Shown here in pieces: positions 1 to 8,787 of a DNA stretch of 64,000 nt. Numbering within the stretch: position 1 is the stretch's first letter; the number at the start of each line of letters is the position of its first letter. Both the position numbers and the translations under genes were made by a program. The notes under the pieces were generated by a model. It searched no databases, was not told the DNA's origin, and saw nothing but the letters and a program-made list of their open reading frames with translations. The stretch covers positions 62,001 to 126,000 of the forward strand of contig OMXE01000001.1 of NCBI GenBank assembly GCA_900314935.1, read 5' to 3'. This stretch comes from an uncultured Prevotella sp. Lineage in GTDB: Bacteria > Bacteroidota > Bacteroidia > Bacteroidales > Bacteroidaceae.

Positions 1-1
1 T

Positions 2-1093
2 AACTATCCCTTCGGACTGGCAGCTGTGCCGATGAGTCAGATCGTAAGAATCCATGCCTCCTCAGGAACAACAGGCAAGCCGGTAGTGGTTCTTTATACT
101 CGTAAGGATCTTGCCATGTGGACAGAGAGTATATCGCGAGCCTTTACGGCTTATGGCGCTGCCAAAGATGATATCTTCCAGATTTCGTACGGCTACGGAT
201 TGTTTACAGGTGGCCTGGGCGCTCATGATGGAGCGACCAATATCGGGGCAAGTGTTATTCCCATGTCGTCAGGAAATACGCAGAAGCAGATCACGCTGAT
301 GCACGACTTTGGTGCTACTGTGCTTTGTTGCACACCTTCGTATGCGATGTTCCTTGGTGAGGCCCTGCAGGAAAGTGAGTGGCCTCGTGAGGAATTCAAG
401 ATAAAGATCGGTGCTTTTGGAGCTGAACCGTGGACGGAGGAGATGCGCGCAAAGCTCGAGAGCACCTTAGGCATTAAGGCATACGATATCTACGGCCTGA
501 GTGAGATTGCAGGTCCTGGTGTGGGTTATGAGTGCGAATGCCAGAATGGTACGCATCTCAGTGAGGATTATTTCTATCCGGAAATTCTGGATCCTAATAC
601 GGGTGAATCACTTCCTGAAGGAACCTTTGGTGAGTTGGCGTTCACTCATCTGACCAAAGAAGGAATGCCGCTGCTGCGTTACCGTACGCATGACTTGACA
701 GCTCTGCATTATGATCGTTGTGAGTGTGGTCGTACATTGGTGAGAATGGATCGTATCCTGGGCCGTTGCGACGATATGCTGATCATCCGAGGCGTGAATG
801 TATTCCCATCACAAATCGAAGCCGTCATCCTCAGTCTGCCGGAGTTTGAGCCTCATTTCATCCTGACTGTCGATCGTGTGAACAACACTGATACCTCTGA
901 GCTGAAGGTCGAGGTGAAAGAAGAGTACTTCACCGATGAAATGGCTCAGTTGGTTGGTCTGCAGAAGAAACTGGAATCAGAGCTCCGCAGTGTCATCGGC
1001 ATTGGCTTCAAGGTGCGACTCGTTGAGCCGAAGAGCATCGAACGAAGTACCGGAAAGGCCAAGCGTGTATTCGATAACCGTGTATTTAAATAA
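2..1093 (+). CDS. paaK: Phenylacetate-CoA ligase, 5' end outside window
   Basis: Adenylate-forming enzyme that activates phenylacetate or a related aryl acid with ATP and CoA. The frame is open from the first bases of the window (reads NYPFGLAVPMSQ), so the gene starts upstream; about 363 codons are present against roughly 430 for the family, so some 70 residues are missing. The AMP-binding loop (ASSGTTGKP) lies near the visible start, followed by YGLSEIAGPG and the C-terminal RGVNVFPSQIE. Two Cys-rich patches (ECECQ and RCECGRT) fit the metal-binding cysteines seen in many PaaK homologues. The next gene, 33 bases on, is an ACT-domain protein, a pairing common in Bacteroidota. In this phylum the enzyme probably serves reversible aryl-acid/aryl-CoA metabolism rather than a full phenylacetate pathway (inference). 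Confidence 0.93.
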   Translation, partial: NYPFGLAAVPMSQIVRIHASSGTTGKPVVVLYTRKDLAMWTESISRAFTAYGAAKDDIFQISYGYGLFTGGLGAHDGATNIGASVIPMSSGNTQKQITLMHDFGATVLCCTPSYAMFLGEALQESEWPREEFKIKIGAFGAEPWTEEMRAKLESTLGIKAYDIYGLSEIAGPGVGYECECQNGTHLSEDYFYPEILDPNTGESLPEGTFGELAFTHLTKEGMPLLRYRTHDLTALHYDRCECGRTLVRMDRILGRCDDMLIIRGVNVFPSQIEAVILSLPEFEPHFILTVDRVNNTDTSELKVEVKEEYFTDEMAQLVGLQKKLESELRSVIGIGFKVRLVEPKSIERSTGKAKRVFDNRVFK

Positions 1094-1126
1094 CAATTTA
1101 CCTGATAATCAAATATAGAGAAGAAT

Positions 1127-1552
1127 ATGAAAGCAAAACAATTATCCGTTTTCCTGGAGAATAAAGGCGGTCGGCTGACTGAAGTAACCGATGTGTTAGG
1201 AAGTGCAGGCATTAACCTGTCGGCCATGAGTATTGCAGATAATAGCGACTTTGGCATTCTGCGTTGTATCGTTTCTGATCCTGATGCAGCGTATAAGGTG
1301 CTGAAGGAAGCAGGCTTTGCCGTAAAGATTACTGACGTGATTGGCTTCACCTGTCCGAATACCAGTGGATCGCTGGCTTTGGTACTGAAGTATCTGTCGG
1401 ACAATGGCGTTTTCATTGAGTATATGTACAGTTTCGCGAATGGTGACGTAGCCAATATCGTTATACGTCCTACCGATCTTGACAGCTGTGACCGTATCCT
1501 CGAAGAGAAGAAAGTGGATCTGATTGCTGCCAGCGACTTATATCGCTTGTAA
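1127..1552 (+). CDS. Tandem ACT-domain amino-acid-binding protein
   Basis: A 141-residue protein made of two ACT domains (about 1-70 and 72-141). The first has the typical start 'LSVFLENKGGRLTEVTDVL' followed by GINLSAM. There is no catalytic domain, so it is a stand-alone sensor, probably binding an aromatic or branched-chain amino acid. It follows paaK after 33 bases on the same strand and is likely co-transcribed, which suggests that it tunes or reports on aryl-CoA ligase activity; that link is inference from synteny. The start at ATG 1127 puts the ACT beta strand directly at the N terminus. Confidence 0.88.
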   Translation: MKAKQLSVFLENKGGRLTEVTDVLGSAGINLSAMSIADNSDFGILRCIVSDPDAAYKVLKEAGFAVKITDVIGFTCPNTSGSLALVLKYLSDNGVFIEYMYSFANGDVANIVIRPTDLDSCDRILEEKKVDLIAASDLYRL

Positions 1553-1582
1553 GCCAACGTCAAACAGAGGGATTAAGTGCGC

Positions 1583-1680
1583 CACTCTCTTAAGAATTCT
1601 CTGGAGAATTTCTGAGAGAGTGACGTACTTTCTATAGGAAACTGCCATACTTTGCCCTCAAAAGTGCCATAGTTTCTACA
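1583..1680. repeat. Two consecutive imperfect inverted repeats
   Basis: After the ACT gene a 40-base imperfect palindrome (arms CACTCTCT at 1583-1590 and AGAGAGTG at 1615-1622, with the inner GAATTCTC/GAGAAT also pairing) is followed by a second inverted pair (about 1630-1645 with 1666-1680, AGTTTC-type arms). There is no clean T tract after either, so they are weak candidates for intrinsic terminators. They fill most of the gap before the tRNA promoter. Confidence 0.5.
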
Positions 1681-1705
1681 GAAAATGAAAAAAACTTCGC
1701 AAAAA

Positions 1706-1737
1706 TTTGGTGGAATAAAAAAAACATCGTACCTTTG
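1706..1737 (+). promoter_or_regulatory. Bacteroidota-type promoter for tRNA-Val
   Basis: TTTG (1706-1709), 20 bases, TACCTTTG (1730-1737): a full match to the primary sigma factor consensus of this phylum. Transcription should begin a few bases downstream, just before the tRNA at 1756. Confidence 0.85.
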
Positions 1738-1755
1738 CAGCGCTTTTCAAAACAA

Positions 1756-1833
1756 GGGCGTTTAGCTCAGCTGGTTTAGAGCATCTGCCTTACAAGCAGA
1801 GGGTCGGCGGTTCGAATCCGTCAACGCCCACCA
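1756..1833 (+). tRNA. tRNA-Val (anticodon TAC)
   Basis: Complete cloverleaf: acceptor GGGCGTT/AACGCCC, D stem GCTC/GAGC, anticodon stem TCTGC/GCAGA with loop CTTACAA (anticodon TAC, reads GTA/GTG), T arm GGCGG-TTCGAAT-CCGTC. The 3' CCA is encoded at 1831-1833, unlike in the other tRNAs of the window. Confidence 0.97.
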
Positions 1834-1837
1834 AAAC

Positions 1838-1869
1838 GGCTTCCAGTCTCATGGCTGGAAGTTTTTTTT
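1838..1869 (+). terminator. Intrinsic terminator after tRNA-Val
   Basis: Stem CTTCCAG (1840-1846) and CTGGAAG (1855-1861) with an 8-base loop, followed by eight T. Confidence 0.88.
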
Positions 1870-1966
1870 GATTAGCATAGAAAAAAAGAGGATGTGTTAG
1901 CAGGATTATCGAATATTATTGCTACCTTTGCAATCCATAGAATAAATACGTATTATAAAGACAGTG

Positions 1967-3331
1967 ATGAATCTTGATGTTTTGACGGCCATCTCACCGA
2001 TTGATGGTAGATATAGAAGTAAGACAGAGACGTTGGCAGGATATTTCTCAGAGTATGCGCTCATTCGTTACCGAGTACGGGTAGAGATTGAGTATTTCAT
2101 TACCTTATGTGAATTACCTCTTCCTCAGTTGGCAGATTTCGACCAGACACTCTTTGGTCGTCTGCGTTCTATCTATCGTGACTTTACCGTGGCTGATGCC
2201 CAGCGGGTGAAAGATATTGAGAAGATTACCAATCATGACGTCAAGGCTGTTGAGTATTTCATCAAGGAGAGATTCGATGAGTTCTCAAAAGATGCAGCAT
2301 GTCTTTCGCTCGACAAATACAAGGAATTCATTCATTTCGGTCTGACTTCCCAAGACATTAACAATACCAGTGTTCCACTTTCCGTGAAAGAGGCGTTGCA
2401 AGAAGCCTATATTCCGATGCTTAGTGAGCTTGTAGAACAGCTGAAAGCGTATGCAGAGCAGTGGAAGGATGTGGCTATGCTGGCAAGGACGCATGGCCAG
2501 CCAGCCTCACCAACTCGACTTGGCAAGGAGATTCAGGTGTTCGTCTATCGTTTGGAGGAACAACTGGAGTCGCTGCGTACTATACCTTTCACCGCCAAGT
2601 TCGGTGGCGCGACGGGAAACTTCAATGCCCATCATGTGGCATATCCGCAATACGATTGGCAGTCGTTTGGTAACCGTTTCGTCAGCGAGAAACTGGGTCT
2701 GAAGCGTGAGCAATATACCACCCAGATCAGTAACTATGATCAGTTGGCAGCCGTATTCGACGCGCTGCGTAGAATCAATACCATTATTATCGATCTCGAC
2801 CGCGACTTCTGGATGTATATCTCCATGGAGTATTTCAAGCAGAAAATCAAGGAAGGGGAAGTAGGAAGTAGTGCTATGCCGCATAAGGTGAATCCTATCG
2901 ACTTCGAGAACTCTGAAGGGAATATGGGAATGGCTAACGCCGTGCTTCTGTTCCTTTCTCAGAAACTGCCGGTAAGTCGTCTGCAGCGCGATCTGACAGA
3001 CTCTACCGTATTGCGTAACATTGGTGTTCCTTTGGGACACGGCATGATTGCCATCCAGAGCACGTTGAAGGGGTTGCGCAAGTTGATCTTGAACGAAGAG
3101 AAACTGAAAAAGGATCTGGACGATACATGGGCCGTGGTGGCCGAGGCTATCCAGACCATCTTGCGTCGTGAGGCTTACCCGCATCCGTATGAGGCACTGA
3201 AAGCACTTACACGTACCAATAAACATATGACAGAGGAAGCGATTCATGCATTTATCCAGACGCTGGATGTTGATGACAAGGTGAAGGCCGAGCTGATGGC
3301 TATCACACCAGACAATTACACAGGAGTTTAA
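1967..3331 (+). CDS. purB: Adenylosuccinate lyase
   Basis: Splits succinylaminoimidazole carboxamide ribotide and adenylosuccinate, releasing fumarate, in purine synthesis. The 454-residue protein is full length and starts NLDVLTAISPIDGRY like E. coli PurB. Visible are FGLTSQDINNT, the catalytic-His segment ARTHGQPASPT, and the fumarase/lyase signature GSSAMPHKVNPIDFENSEG at about residues 300-318. ATG 1967 is preferred; an in-frame GTG three bases earlier is also possible. A -7 box TACCTTTG lies at 1923-1930, but its -33 box is weak. This is the long E. coli-like PurB subgroup rather than the short Bacillus type. Followed after 76 bases by a pseudouridine synthase gene. Confidence 0.97.
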   Translation: MNLDVLTAISPIDGRYRSKTETLAGYFSEYALIRYRVRVEIEYFITLCELPLPQLADFDQTLFGRLRSIYRDFTVADAQRVKDIEKITNHDVKAVEYFIKERFDEFSKDAACLSLDKYKEFIHFGLTSQDINNTSVPLSVKEALQEAYIPMLSELVEQLKAYAEQWKDVAMLARTHGQPASPTRLGKEIQVFVYRLEEQLESLRTIPFTAKFGGATGNFNAHHVAYPQYDWQSFGNRFVSEKLGLKREQYTTQISNYDQLAAVFDALRRINTIIIDLDRDFWMYISMEYFKQKIKEGEVGSSAMPHKVNPIDFENSEGNMGMANAVLLFLSQKLPVSRLQRDLTDSTVLRNIGVPLGHGMIAIQSTLKGLRKLILNEEKLKKDLDDTWAVVAEAIQTILRREAYPHPYEALKALTRTNKHMTEEAIHAFIQTLDVDDKVKAELMAITPDNYTGV

Positions 3332-3407
3332 CTTTGCCTAAGCGATTAGGCATCTCTTATTTCTATATTTATAGTATTATTGTTTTATTTTTATTATCAT
3401 TATTACC

Positions 3408-4847
3408 ATGTCAGAAGAATTAGAAAACAAAACTGAAGGAATGTCTGCTGAACAGACCCAGCAAGAGGGAAGCCGTGAGGGCTACCGTCCTACAACTGGC
3501 TATTCCAACTATCGAACACCGGGACGCAGTCCGCGTCCGCGTATTCACACTGCTCGTCCTTATGGCGCTAACAGGGGTAACAAAGAAGAGGATGGAGGAT
3601 TCCGTCCGGAAGGTTTCGGAGCCGGCTTACAACAGGATAGCTCGGCACAACGTTCTTACCGTCCTCGTAACAACTATGGCAATCAGGGAGGGTATCAGTC
3701 TCGACAGGGCGGCTATAACCAGCATGCTCAGCAAGGAGGCTATCGTCCTCGTCCCAACTACAATAGCAATGAGGGAGAAGGTGGTTATCAGCCCCGTCAA
3801 GGTGGCTATGGCCAGCGTCCTCAGCAGGGCTATCGTCCCCGTCCCAACTTCAATGAGGGAGAAGGTGGCTACCAGCCTCGTCAGCAAGGTGGCTATGGTC
3901 AGCAGCGTGGTGGCTATGGTCAGCAGCGCGGTGGCTATGGTCAGCAGCGTGGCGGTTATGGTCAGCAGCGTGGCGGTTATGGTCAGCAGCGCGGTGGTTA
4001 TGGTCAGCAGCGTGGCGGTTATGGTCAGCAGCGTGGTGGCTACGGTCAGCAGCGCGGAGGCTATGATCCGAATGCAAAGTATAGTTTGAAGAAACGTATC
4101 GAGTACAAGGAAGTGAATGTGGATCCCAACGAACCGATCCGTCTGAACAAGTTCTTGGCCAATGCCGGTATCTGCAGTCGTCGTGAGGCTGATGAGTTCA
4201 TCCTCTCAGGTGCAGTTACAGTAAACGGACAGGTGGTAACAGAACTGGGTACAAAGGTGCTTCGTACGGATGAAGTGGTATTCCATGGTGCTCCTGTTTC
4301 TCTGGAGAAGAAGGTATATGTACTGCTCAATAAGCCCAAAGACTATGTAACAACCAGCGATGATCCTCAGCAGCGCAAGACCGTGATGGATCTCGTGAAG
4401 AATGTTTGTCCTGAGCGTATCTACCCGGTAGGTCGTCTTGACAGAAATACTACAGGTGTGCTGTTGCTTACCAATGATGGCGATCTGGCATCTAAGCTTA
4501 CACATCCGAAGTTCCTGAAGAAGAAGGTTTACCATGTCTTCCTCGACAAGAACGTGGATCCTCAAGATATGGAACGCATCAAGGAGGGTATCGATCTGGA
4601 AGATGGTGAAGTACATGCAGATGCTATCGAGTATTGCAACGAGAACGACAAGAGTCAGGTGGGCGTGGAGATCCACAGCGGAAAGAACCGCATTGTTCGT
4701 CGTATTTTCGAGAGTCTCGGCTATCGTGTAGTTAAACTGGACCGTGTGCAGTTTGCCGGTCTTACCAAAAAGAACCTCCGTCGTGGCGATTGGCGATTCC
4801 TTACTGAAAAGGAAGTGGAAATGTTGCGAATGGGTGCTTTTGAATAA
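3408..4847 (+). CDS. rluB: RluB-type 23S rRNA pseudouridine synthase with repeat-rich N terminus
   Basis: The C-terminal half is a normal RsuA/RluB-family enzyme that converts a uridine of 23S rRNA to pseudouridine: S4 RNA-binding domain from residue 244 ([19 protein letters not shown]), then the catalytic domain with [18 protein letters not shown], where Asp345 is the expected nucleophile. The first ~235 residues are low-complexity, rich in Gly, Tyr, Gln and Arg, with RPRPNY motifs and eight exact GGYGQQR units (residues 161-216). Such extensions resemble RGG-box RNA-binding tracts and are typical of Bacteroidota RluB, but this one is long. The ATG start is followed by an acidic [11 protein letters not shown] leader. 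asnS begins only 9 bases after the stop, so the two are probably co-transcribed. Confidence 0.92.
   Translation: MSEELENKTEGMSAEQTQQEGSREGYRPTTGYSNYRTPGRSPRPRIHTARPYGANRGNKEEDGGFRPEGFGAGLQQDSSAQRSYRPRNNYGNQGGYQSRQGGYNQHAQQGGYRPRPNYNSNEGEGGYQPRQGGYGQRPQQGYRPRPNFNEGEGGYQPRQQGGYGQQRGGYGQQRGGYGQQRGGYGQQRGGYGQQRGGYGQQRGGYGQQRGGYGQQRGGYDPNAKYSLKKRIEYKEVNVDPNEPIRLNKFLANAGICSRREADEFILSGAVTVNGQVVTELGTKVLRTDEVVFHGAPVSLEKKVYVLLNKPKDYVTTSDDPQQRKTVMDLVKNVCPERIYPVGRLDRNTTGVLLLTNDGDLASKLTHPKFLKKKVYHVFLDKNVDPQDMERIKEGIDLEDGEVHADAIEYCNENDKSQVGVEIHSGKNRIVRRIFESLGYRVVKLDRVQFAGLTKKNLRRGDWRFLTEKEVEMLRMGAFE
3888..4055 (+). repeat. 21-bp tandem repeat, 8 copies, encoding GGYGQQR
   Basis: Eight in-frame 21-base units lie inside the pseudouridine synthase gene. 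Copies differ at synonymous third positions (ggc/ggt, tat/tac, cgt/cgc), which shows selection for the peptide rather than a very recent expansion. A ninth partial unit (GGY) follows. Confidence 0.95.
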
Positions 4848-4856
4848 TAAAGGTAT

Positions 4857-6305
4857 ATGAAAAGAACAAAGATCATCGATGCGCTCCAAAGCACCGATTA
4901 TGGAAAGACAATTACTGTGATGGGATGGGTGCGTACGCACCGCAGTAGTAAGGCTGTTGACTTTATCGCCTTGAACGATGGATCAACCATCAAGAACATC
5001 CAGATCGTGGTGGATGCTGGTCAAGTGGATGAGGCAACACTGAAGAATATCACTACAGGTGCATGCATTGGTGTAACAGGTACGCTTGTGGAGAGTCCGG
5101 CACAGGGACAGGCTTCTGAGATTCAGTGTTCGGAGATTACGGTATATGGCCTTTGTGGCAGTGATTACCCGATGCAGAAGAAAGGGCAGACTTTCGAATA
5201 TATGCGTCAGTATGCTCATCTGCGCCTTCGCACCAACGTCTTCGGAGCCGTCATGCGTATCCGTCATAACATGGCTATGGCCATCCATACTTATTTCCAT
5301 GAGCATGGGTTCTACTATTTCCATACCCCGTTGATTACTGCCAGTGACTGTGAGGGCGCAGGAAACATGTTCCAGGTAACGACCAAGAACCTCTATGACT
5401 TGCAGAAGGATGAAGAAGGGAAGATTATCTATGACGATGATTTCTTCGGTCAGCAGACTTCCCTGACCGTATCCGGGCAGTTGGAGGGTGAGCTTGGTGC
5501 TACGGCATTAGGTGCCATCTATACTTTCGGTCCTACGTTCCGAGCTGAAAACTCTAACACCCCCCGACATCTGGCTGAGTTCTGGATGGTGGAACCTGAG
5601 GTGGCTTTCCTGGATCAGGAGGAACTGATGGATTTGGAAGAGGATTTCATCAAGTACTGTGTACGATGGGCCTTGGAGAAGTGTAAGGATGACTTGGAGT
5701 TTATCAACAACAATAAGTTCATCACTCCGCAGCATGATCTGATTCCTCGTCTGGAGGGTGTGCTTAAGGAAGAGTTCGTTCGTTTGCCCTATACAAAGGG
5801 TATCGAGATTCTTCAGGAGGCTATCAAGAATGGCAAGAAGTTTGAGTTCCCATGCAATTGGGGTGATGACCTTGCTTCTGAACATGAGCGCTACTTGGTT
5901 GAGGAGCATTTCAAGAAACCGGTTATCATGACCGACTACCCTTCATGTATCAAAGCATTCTATATGAAGCAGAACGAGAAGCAGGGTGAAGGATCGGTAG
6001 GTTACAAAGGTTGTGTGGCCCCTGGACCAACTATGCAGGGCACAGATGTGCTCTTCCCGCAGATTGGCGAGATCATTGGTGGCTCTGTCCGCGAAGAGAG
6101 TTACGATAAGCTGATGGGTGAGATTGCTAGTCGTGGAATGGAGACCGATAAACTGTGGTGGTATCTCGATACCCGTAAGTACGGATCATGCCCGCATGCT
6201 GGCTTCGGACTTGGTTTCGAGCGCCTCATCTTGTTCGTTACAGGTATGCAGAACATCCGTGACGTAATACCATTCCCGAGAACGCCTAAGAATGCGGAAT
6301 TCTAA
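4857..6305 (+). CDS. asnS: Asparaginyl-tRNA synthetase
   Basis: Class IIb aminoacyl-tRNA synthetase charging tRNA-Asn; 482 residues, full length. The N-terminal OB-fold anticodon-binding domain ([14 protein letters not shown]) is followed by the catalytic core with motif 2 ([20 protein letters not shown]) and motif 3 near the C terminus ([20 protein letters not shown]). The ending [14 protein letters not shown] is typical of AsnRS rather than AspRS. It starts 9 bases after the pseudouridine synthase gene and ends before a strong terminator, so it is the last gene of the unit. Confidence 0.98.
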   Translation: MKRTKIIDALQSTDYGKTITVMGWVRTHRSSKAVDFIALNDGSTIKNIQIVVDAGQVDEATLKNITTGACIGVTGTLVESPAQGQASEIQCSEITVYGLCGSDYPMQKKGQTFEYMRQYAHLRLRTNVFGAVMRIRHNMAMAIHTYFHEHGFYYFHTPLITASDCEGAGNMFQVTTKNLYDLQKDEEGKIIYDDDFFGQQTSLTVSGQLEGELGATALGAIYTFGPTFRAENSNTPRHLAEFWMVEPEVAFLDQEELMDLEEDFIKYCVRWALEKCKDDLEFINNNKFITPQHDLIPRLEGVLKEEFVRLPYTKGIEILQEAIKNGKKFEFPCNWGDDLASEHERYLVEEHFKKPVIMTDYPSCIKAFYMKQNEKQGEGSVGYKGCVAPGPTMQGTDVLFPQIGEIIGGSVREESYDKLMGEIASRGMETDKLWWYLDTRKYGSCPHAGFGLGFERLILFVTGMQNIRDVIPFPRTPKNAEF

Positions 6306-6326
6306 GGAAATAGGCTATTTTTATTT

Positions 6327-6354
6327 AAAAGCTCCTCTTTTGAGGGGCTTTTTT
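6327..6354 (+). terminator. Intrinsic terminator after asnS
   Basis: AAAAGCTCCTC, loop TTTT, GAGGGGCT and a T6 tract. Confidence 0.92.
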
Positions 6355-6396
6355 GCTTAATTTATAGTATTTTGGTGCGTTTTTTATGAAAAAAGT

Positions 6397-6426
6397 TTTG
6401 TAATTCGGTATCTTTTCATATCTTTG
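6397..6426 (+). promoter_or_regulatory. Promoter of the duplicated-domain secreted protein
   Basis: TTTG (6397-6400), 18 bases, TATCTTTG (6419-6426). Transcription would start near 6432, which rules out any translation start upstream of that and supports the ATG at 6469. Confidence 0.7.
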
Positions 6427-6468
6427 CACTGTTTTATTATGCAGCATAATAGAGAAAGTATATTACTC

Positions 6469-8412
6469 ATGAAGATGATAAACAAATCAAAGATGTGGAT
6501 AACTGGGCTATTGGCATTTGTGGCTAGTAGCGCATTGGGACAGTTGGCTCCAGAAAAATACAAGTATTATCGTGTACAGAATACTTCTACTAAGCGTTAT
6601 GTTTCCGTGAGGGATAACGTTGGGTCTGTAAGTGTTTCTTCGAAGACGGCAGACGTGAAGGCTGTGGAGATGGTTTCTGGGTTCAACAATGTGGTAAGCG
6701 ATCCTGCAACAATTATCGGTCTTACCGATAAGGGCGCTAACTATTACGACTTCTCCGCGCAAGGTACAAGAGTCAGTGATATTATTAAAAAGACAAACGT
6801 CATTATCAAGCCTGTTACTGATGATTCTTATTTGGTATATGTAACTTATAAAGGATCAGCAGGTGGAATGACAGGCTATGCAAATGCATATCTTACTGAT
6901 CCCGGATCTGATATCGCGGTTGGCTACGCTGATAGTGAGTCAAGTGCTCGTAAGGGTAATGGAATCTGGTCCGTCATACCTGTTGCTAACGATGGCAGTA
7001 ACTATTTCGGTGTCAATATGGATTTGAATGCCAATGGTAAGTATTACACTACACTTTATACAGACTTCCCATACCAACTGTCGGAAGGTATGAAAGCTTA
7101 CGTGGTTTCTGAAATCGATGGCGGCAAGGTGAACCTTGAGGATATCAGTCCTTATGTACCGGCTGAGACACCTGTGATTCTTGAAAGCGGTTCATCTTCA
7201 GCATCTGACAATAAACTGCAGCCTTTGGCTACTACGGTGAATTCATCTTTTACAGCAAACAATCTGAAAGGTGTTTATTTCAATCATGATGCAGGCGACA
7301 AGCATACTGTACGTACAGCATTCGCCAAGACGACCATGCGGTTATTGAACGTGAAGGATGGTGAGATTGTTTTTGTTGACGAGGGTGATGCCTATATACT
7401 GGCAAATACAGCTTATCTGAATGTGGCTTCAGGATCTTCTTCCACCTTGACCATTGGCAAGATCTCTTCAGCTAGTTCAAGCATTCCAGGTACACAGGAA
7501 AACCCTGAAGACAAAATGAATCATGGTACAGCAACCGATCCTATCAGTGTCGCTGATGCTATTGCCAATGCTAAAGCTATTGGCACAGAGGCTTCTGCAA
7601 AGGATTTTTACGTAAAGGGTAAGATTTCAAGCATCAAGTTTGAATATAGTGCGAAGTATGGTACCGCAACCTATAACATCTCTGACGATGGCTCAACAGG
7701 AACGGAATTTACGGTTTACGGTAGCTACTATTTCGACAATAAGAGTTGGCAAGAGGGACAAACACAGATCGCAGTAGGTGATGAGGTGGTTGTTTGTGGC
7801 AAGATTATCAACTACAACGGAAATACTCCTGAGTTTGCTGACAAGAAGAACTATTTGGTCTCATTGAATGGTAAGACGTCTTCTGAGGTCGTTCCTGTAG
7901 AGAATCCTGAAGACAAAATGGATCATGGCACAGCTGTCAGCCCTATCAATGTTGCTGATGCGATAGCTGATGCCATTGCCATTGGAACGAAAGCTTCCAC
8001 AAATGACTTCTATGTAAAAGGCAAGATCAGCAGCATTAAGTATGAGTATAGTGCTGAGCATGGTACTGCAACCTATAACATTTCTGAGGATGGTACTGCA
8101 GGAACAGAGTTCACGGTATATAGCAGCTATTATTTCGACAATAAGAGTTGGCAGGAAGGAGATAATCAGATTGCTGTCGGTGATGAGGTAGTTGTTTGTG
8201 GTAAGATTATCAACTACAATGGTAACACCCCAGAGTTCGCATCCAAGCAGAACTATCTGGTGTCTTTGAATGGTAATACTGCTACAGGTATCCAGGACGT
8301 AAGACTCTCTGAAACGAAAGGCGCTGTTTATAACCTTACCGGTCAGCGTGTAGGAAAGCCGACGCAGAAGGGTATCTATCTGATCAATGGAAAGAAAGTG
8401 CTGGTGAGATAG
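6469..8412 (+). CDS. Secreted protein with two copies of an OB-fold-like domain and a C-terminal sorting-type tail
   Basis: About 647 residues. ATG 6469 follows the promoter and begins a signal peptide (KMWITGLLAFVASSALG). The N-terminal part has beta-rich segments ('KYYRVQNTSTKRYVSV' looks like a ricin-B/lectin-like start). Then come two closely similar ~125-residue domains (DNA from 7501 and from 7903), each beginning NPEDKM(N/D)HGTA and containing FYVKGKISSIK, NISDDGS/NISEDGT and VGDEVVVCGKI. The pattern of short strands resembles an OB fold; this is a guess from the sequence. The C terminus has YNLTGQRVGKPTQKG and ends NGKKVLVR, a tail found on many secreted Prevotella proteins that resembles type IX secretion C-terminal signals. 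Function not recognised. Confidence 0.8.
   Translation: MKMINKSKMWITGLLAFVASSALGQLAPEKYKYYRVQNTSTKRYVSVRDNVGSVSVSSKTADVKAVEMVSGFNNVVSDPATIIGLTDKGANYYDFSAQGTRVSDIIKKTNVIIKPVTDDSYLVYVTYKGSAGGMTGYANAYLTDPGSDIAVGYADSESSARKGNGIWSVIPVANDGSNYFGVNMDLNANGKYYTTLYTDFPYQLSEGMKAYVVSEIDGGKVNLEDISPYVPAETPVILESGSSSASDNKLQPLATTVNSSFTANNLKGVYFNHDAGDKHTVRTAFAKTTMRLLNVKDGEIVFVDEGDAYILANTAYLNVASGSSSTLTIGKISSASSSIPGTQENPEDKMNHGTATDPISVADAIANAKAIGTEASAKDFYVKGKISSIKFEYSAKYGTATYNISDDGSTGTEFTVYGSYYFDNKSWQEGQTQIAVGDEVVVCGKIINYNGNTPEFADKKNYLVSLNGKTSSEVVPVENPEDKMDHGTAVSPINVADAIADAIAIGTKASTNDFYVKGKISSIKYEYSAEHGTATYNISEDGTAGTEFTVYSSYYFDNKSWQEGDNQIAVGDEVVVCGKIINYNGNTPEFASKQNYLVSLNGNTATGIQDVRLSETKGAVYNLTGQRVGKPTQKGIYLINGKKVLVR
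7501..8271 (+). repeat. Intragenic duplication, two ~370-base units 402 bases apart
   Basis: Unit 1 starts at 7501 and unit 2 at 7903. Both nucleotide and protein sequences remain very similar, so the duplication is relatively young or is kept uniform by recombination. Confidence 0.85.
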
Positions 8413-8787
8413 CCGGTACACCTTATTATAATAATGCGCGCACGCGCGAAACAATTAAAAACGAAGAAGCCTATGGAGAAAAAAGGAGGAATGATTAAAA
8501 TGAGTGGAAACGAGGATAAAGACTCGGGGCAATAATTGTGTGCACCTTCCAAAATGCGCGTAAATGCTGATGTTTTGCAGGAAATGCGCTCATATTAGGG
8601 GCTGAAGGTATATTAAATGTTAAATTTTGTTCCTTTTATGAAAAAAGATGGAGAATTGTTTGCGCAACATAATAAATAAGCGTATATTTGCACAAAATTA
8701 TTGGCATCTCTCCGCTGGAGAGGTGTGAATTATTGAGAGAATTTAAGCATAAAGTATATATTTAGTTTAATTTAATTTTTTAGTCTA
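8413..8787. other. Gene-free stretch before the giant lipoprotein gene
   Basis: Holds GC-rich words (GCGCGCACGCGCG near 8446, several ATGCGC words), a promoter at 8659-8690, and in the 5' leader a hairpin (CATCTCTCC 8705-8713 with GGAGAGGTG 8717-8725, one G-T pair). No clear terminator for the preceding gene is visible, and no gene is supported. Confidence 0.5.
8659..8690 (+). promoter_or_regulatory. Consensus promoter for the giant lipoprotein gene
   Basis: TTTG (8659-8662), 20 bases, TATATTTG (8683-8690). It leaves a 5' leader of about 90 bases with a stable 9-bp hairpin and an AT-rich stretch before the start codon, as is usual for highly expressed genes in this phylum. Confidence 0.88.

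Noticed and set aside
8473..8535. 20-codon ORF (MEKKGGMIKMSGNEDKDSGQ) before the giant lipoprotein gene
   Set aside because: No promoter upstream of it; it lies before the mapped promoter at 8659 and has no hydrophobic or other distinctive feature.
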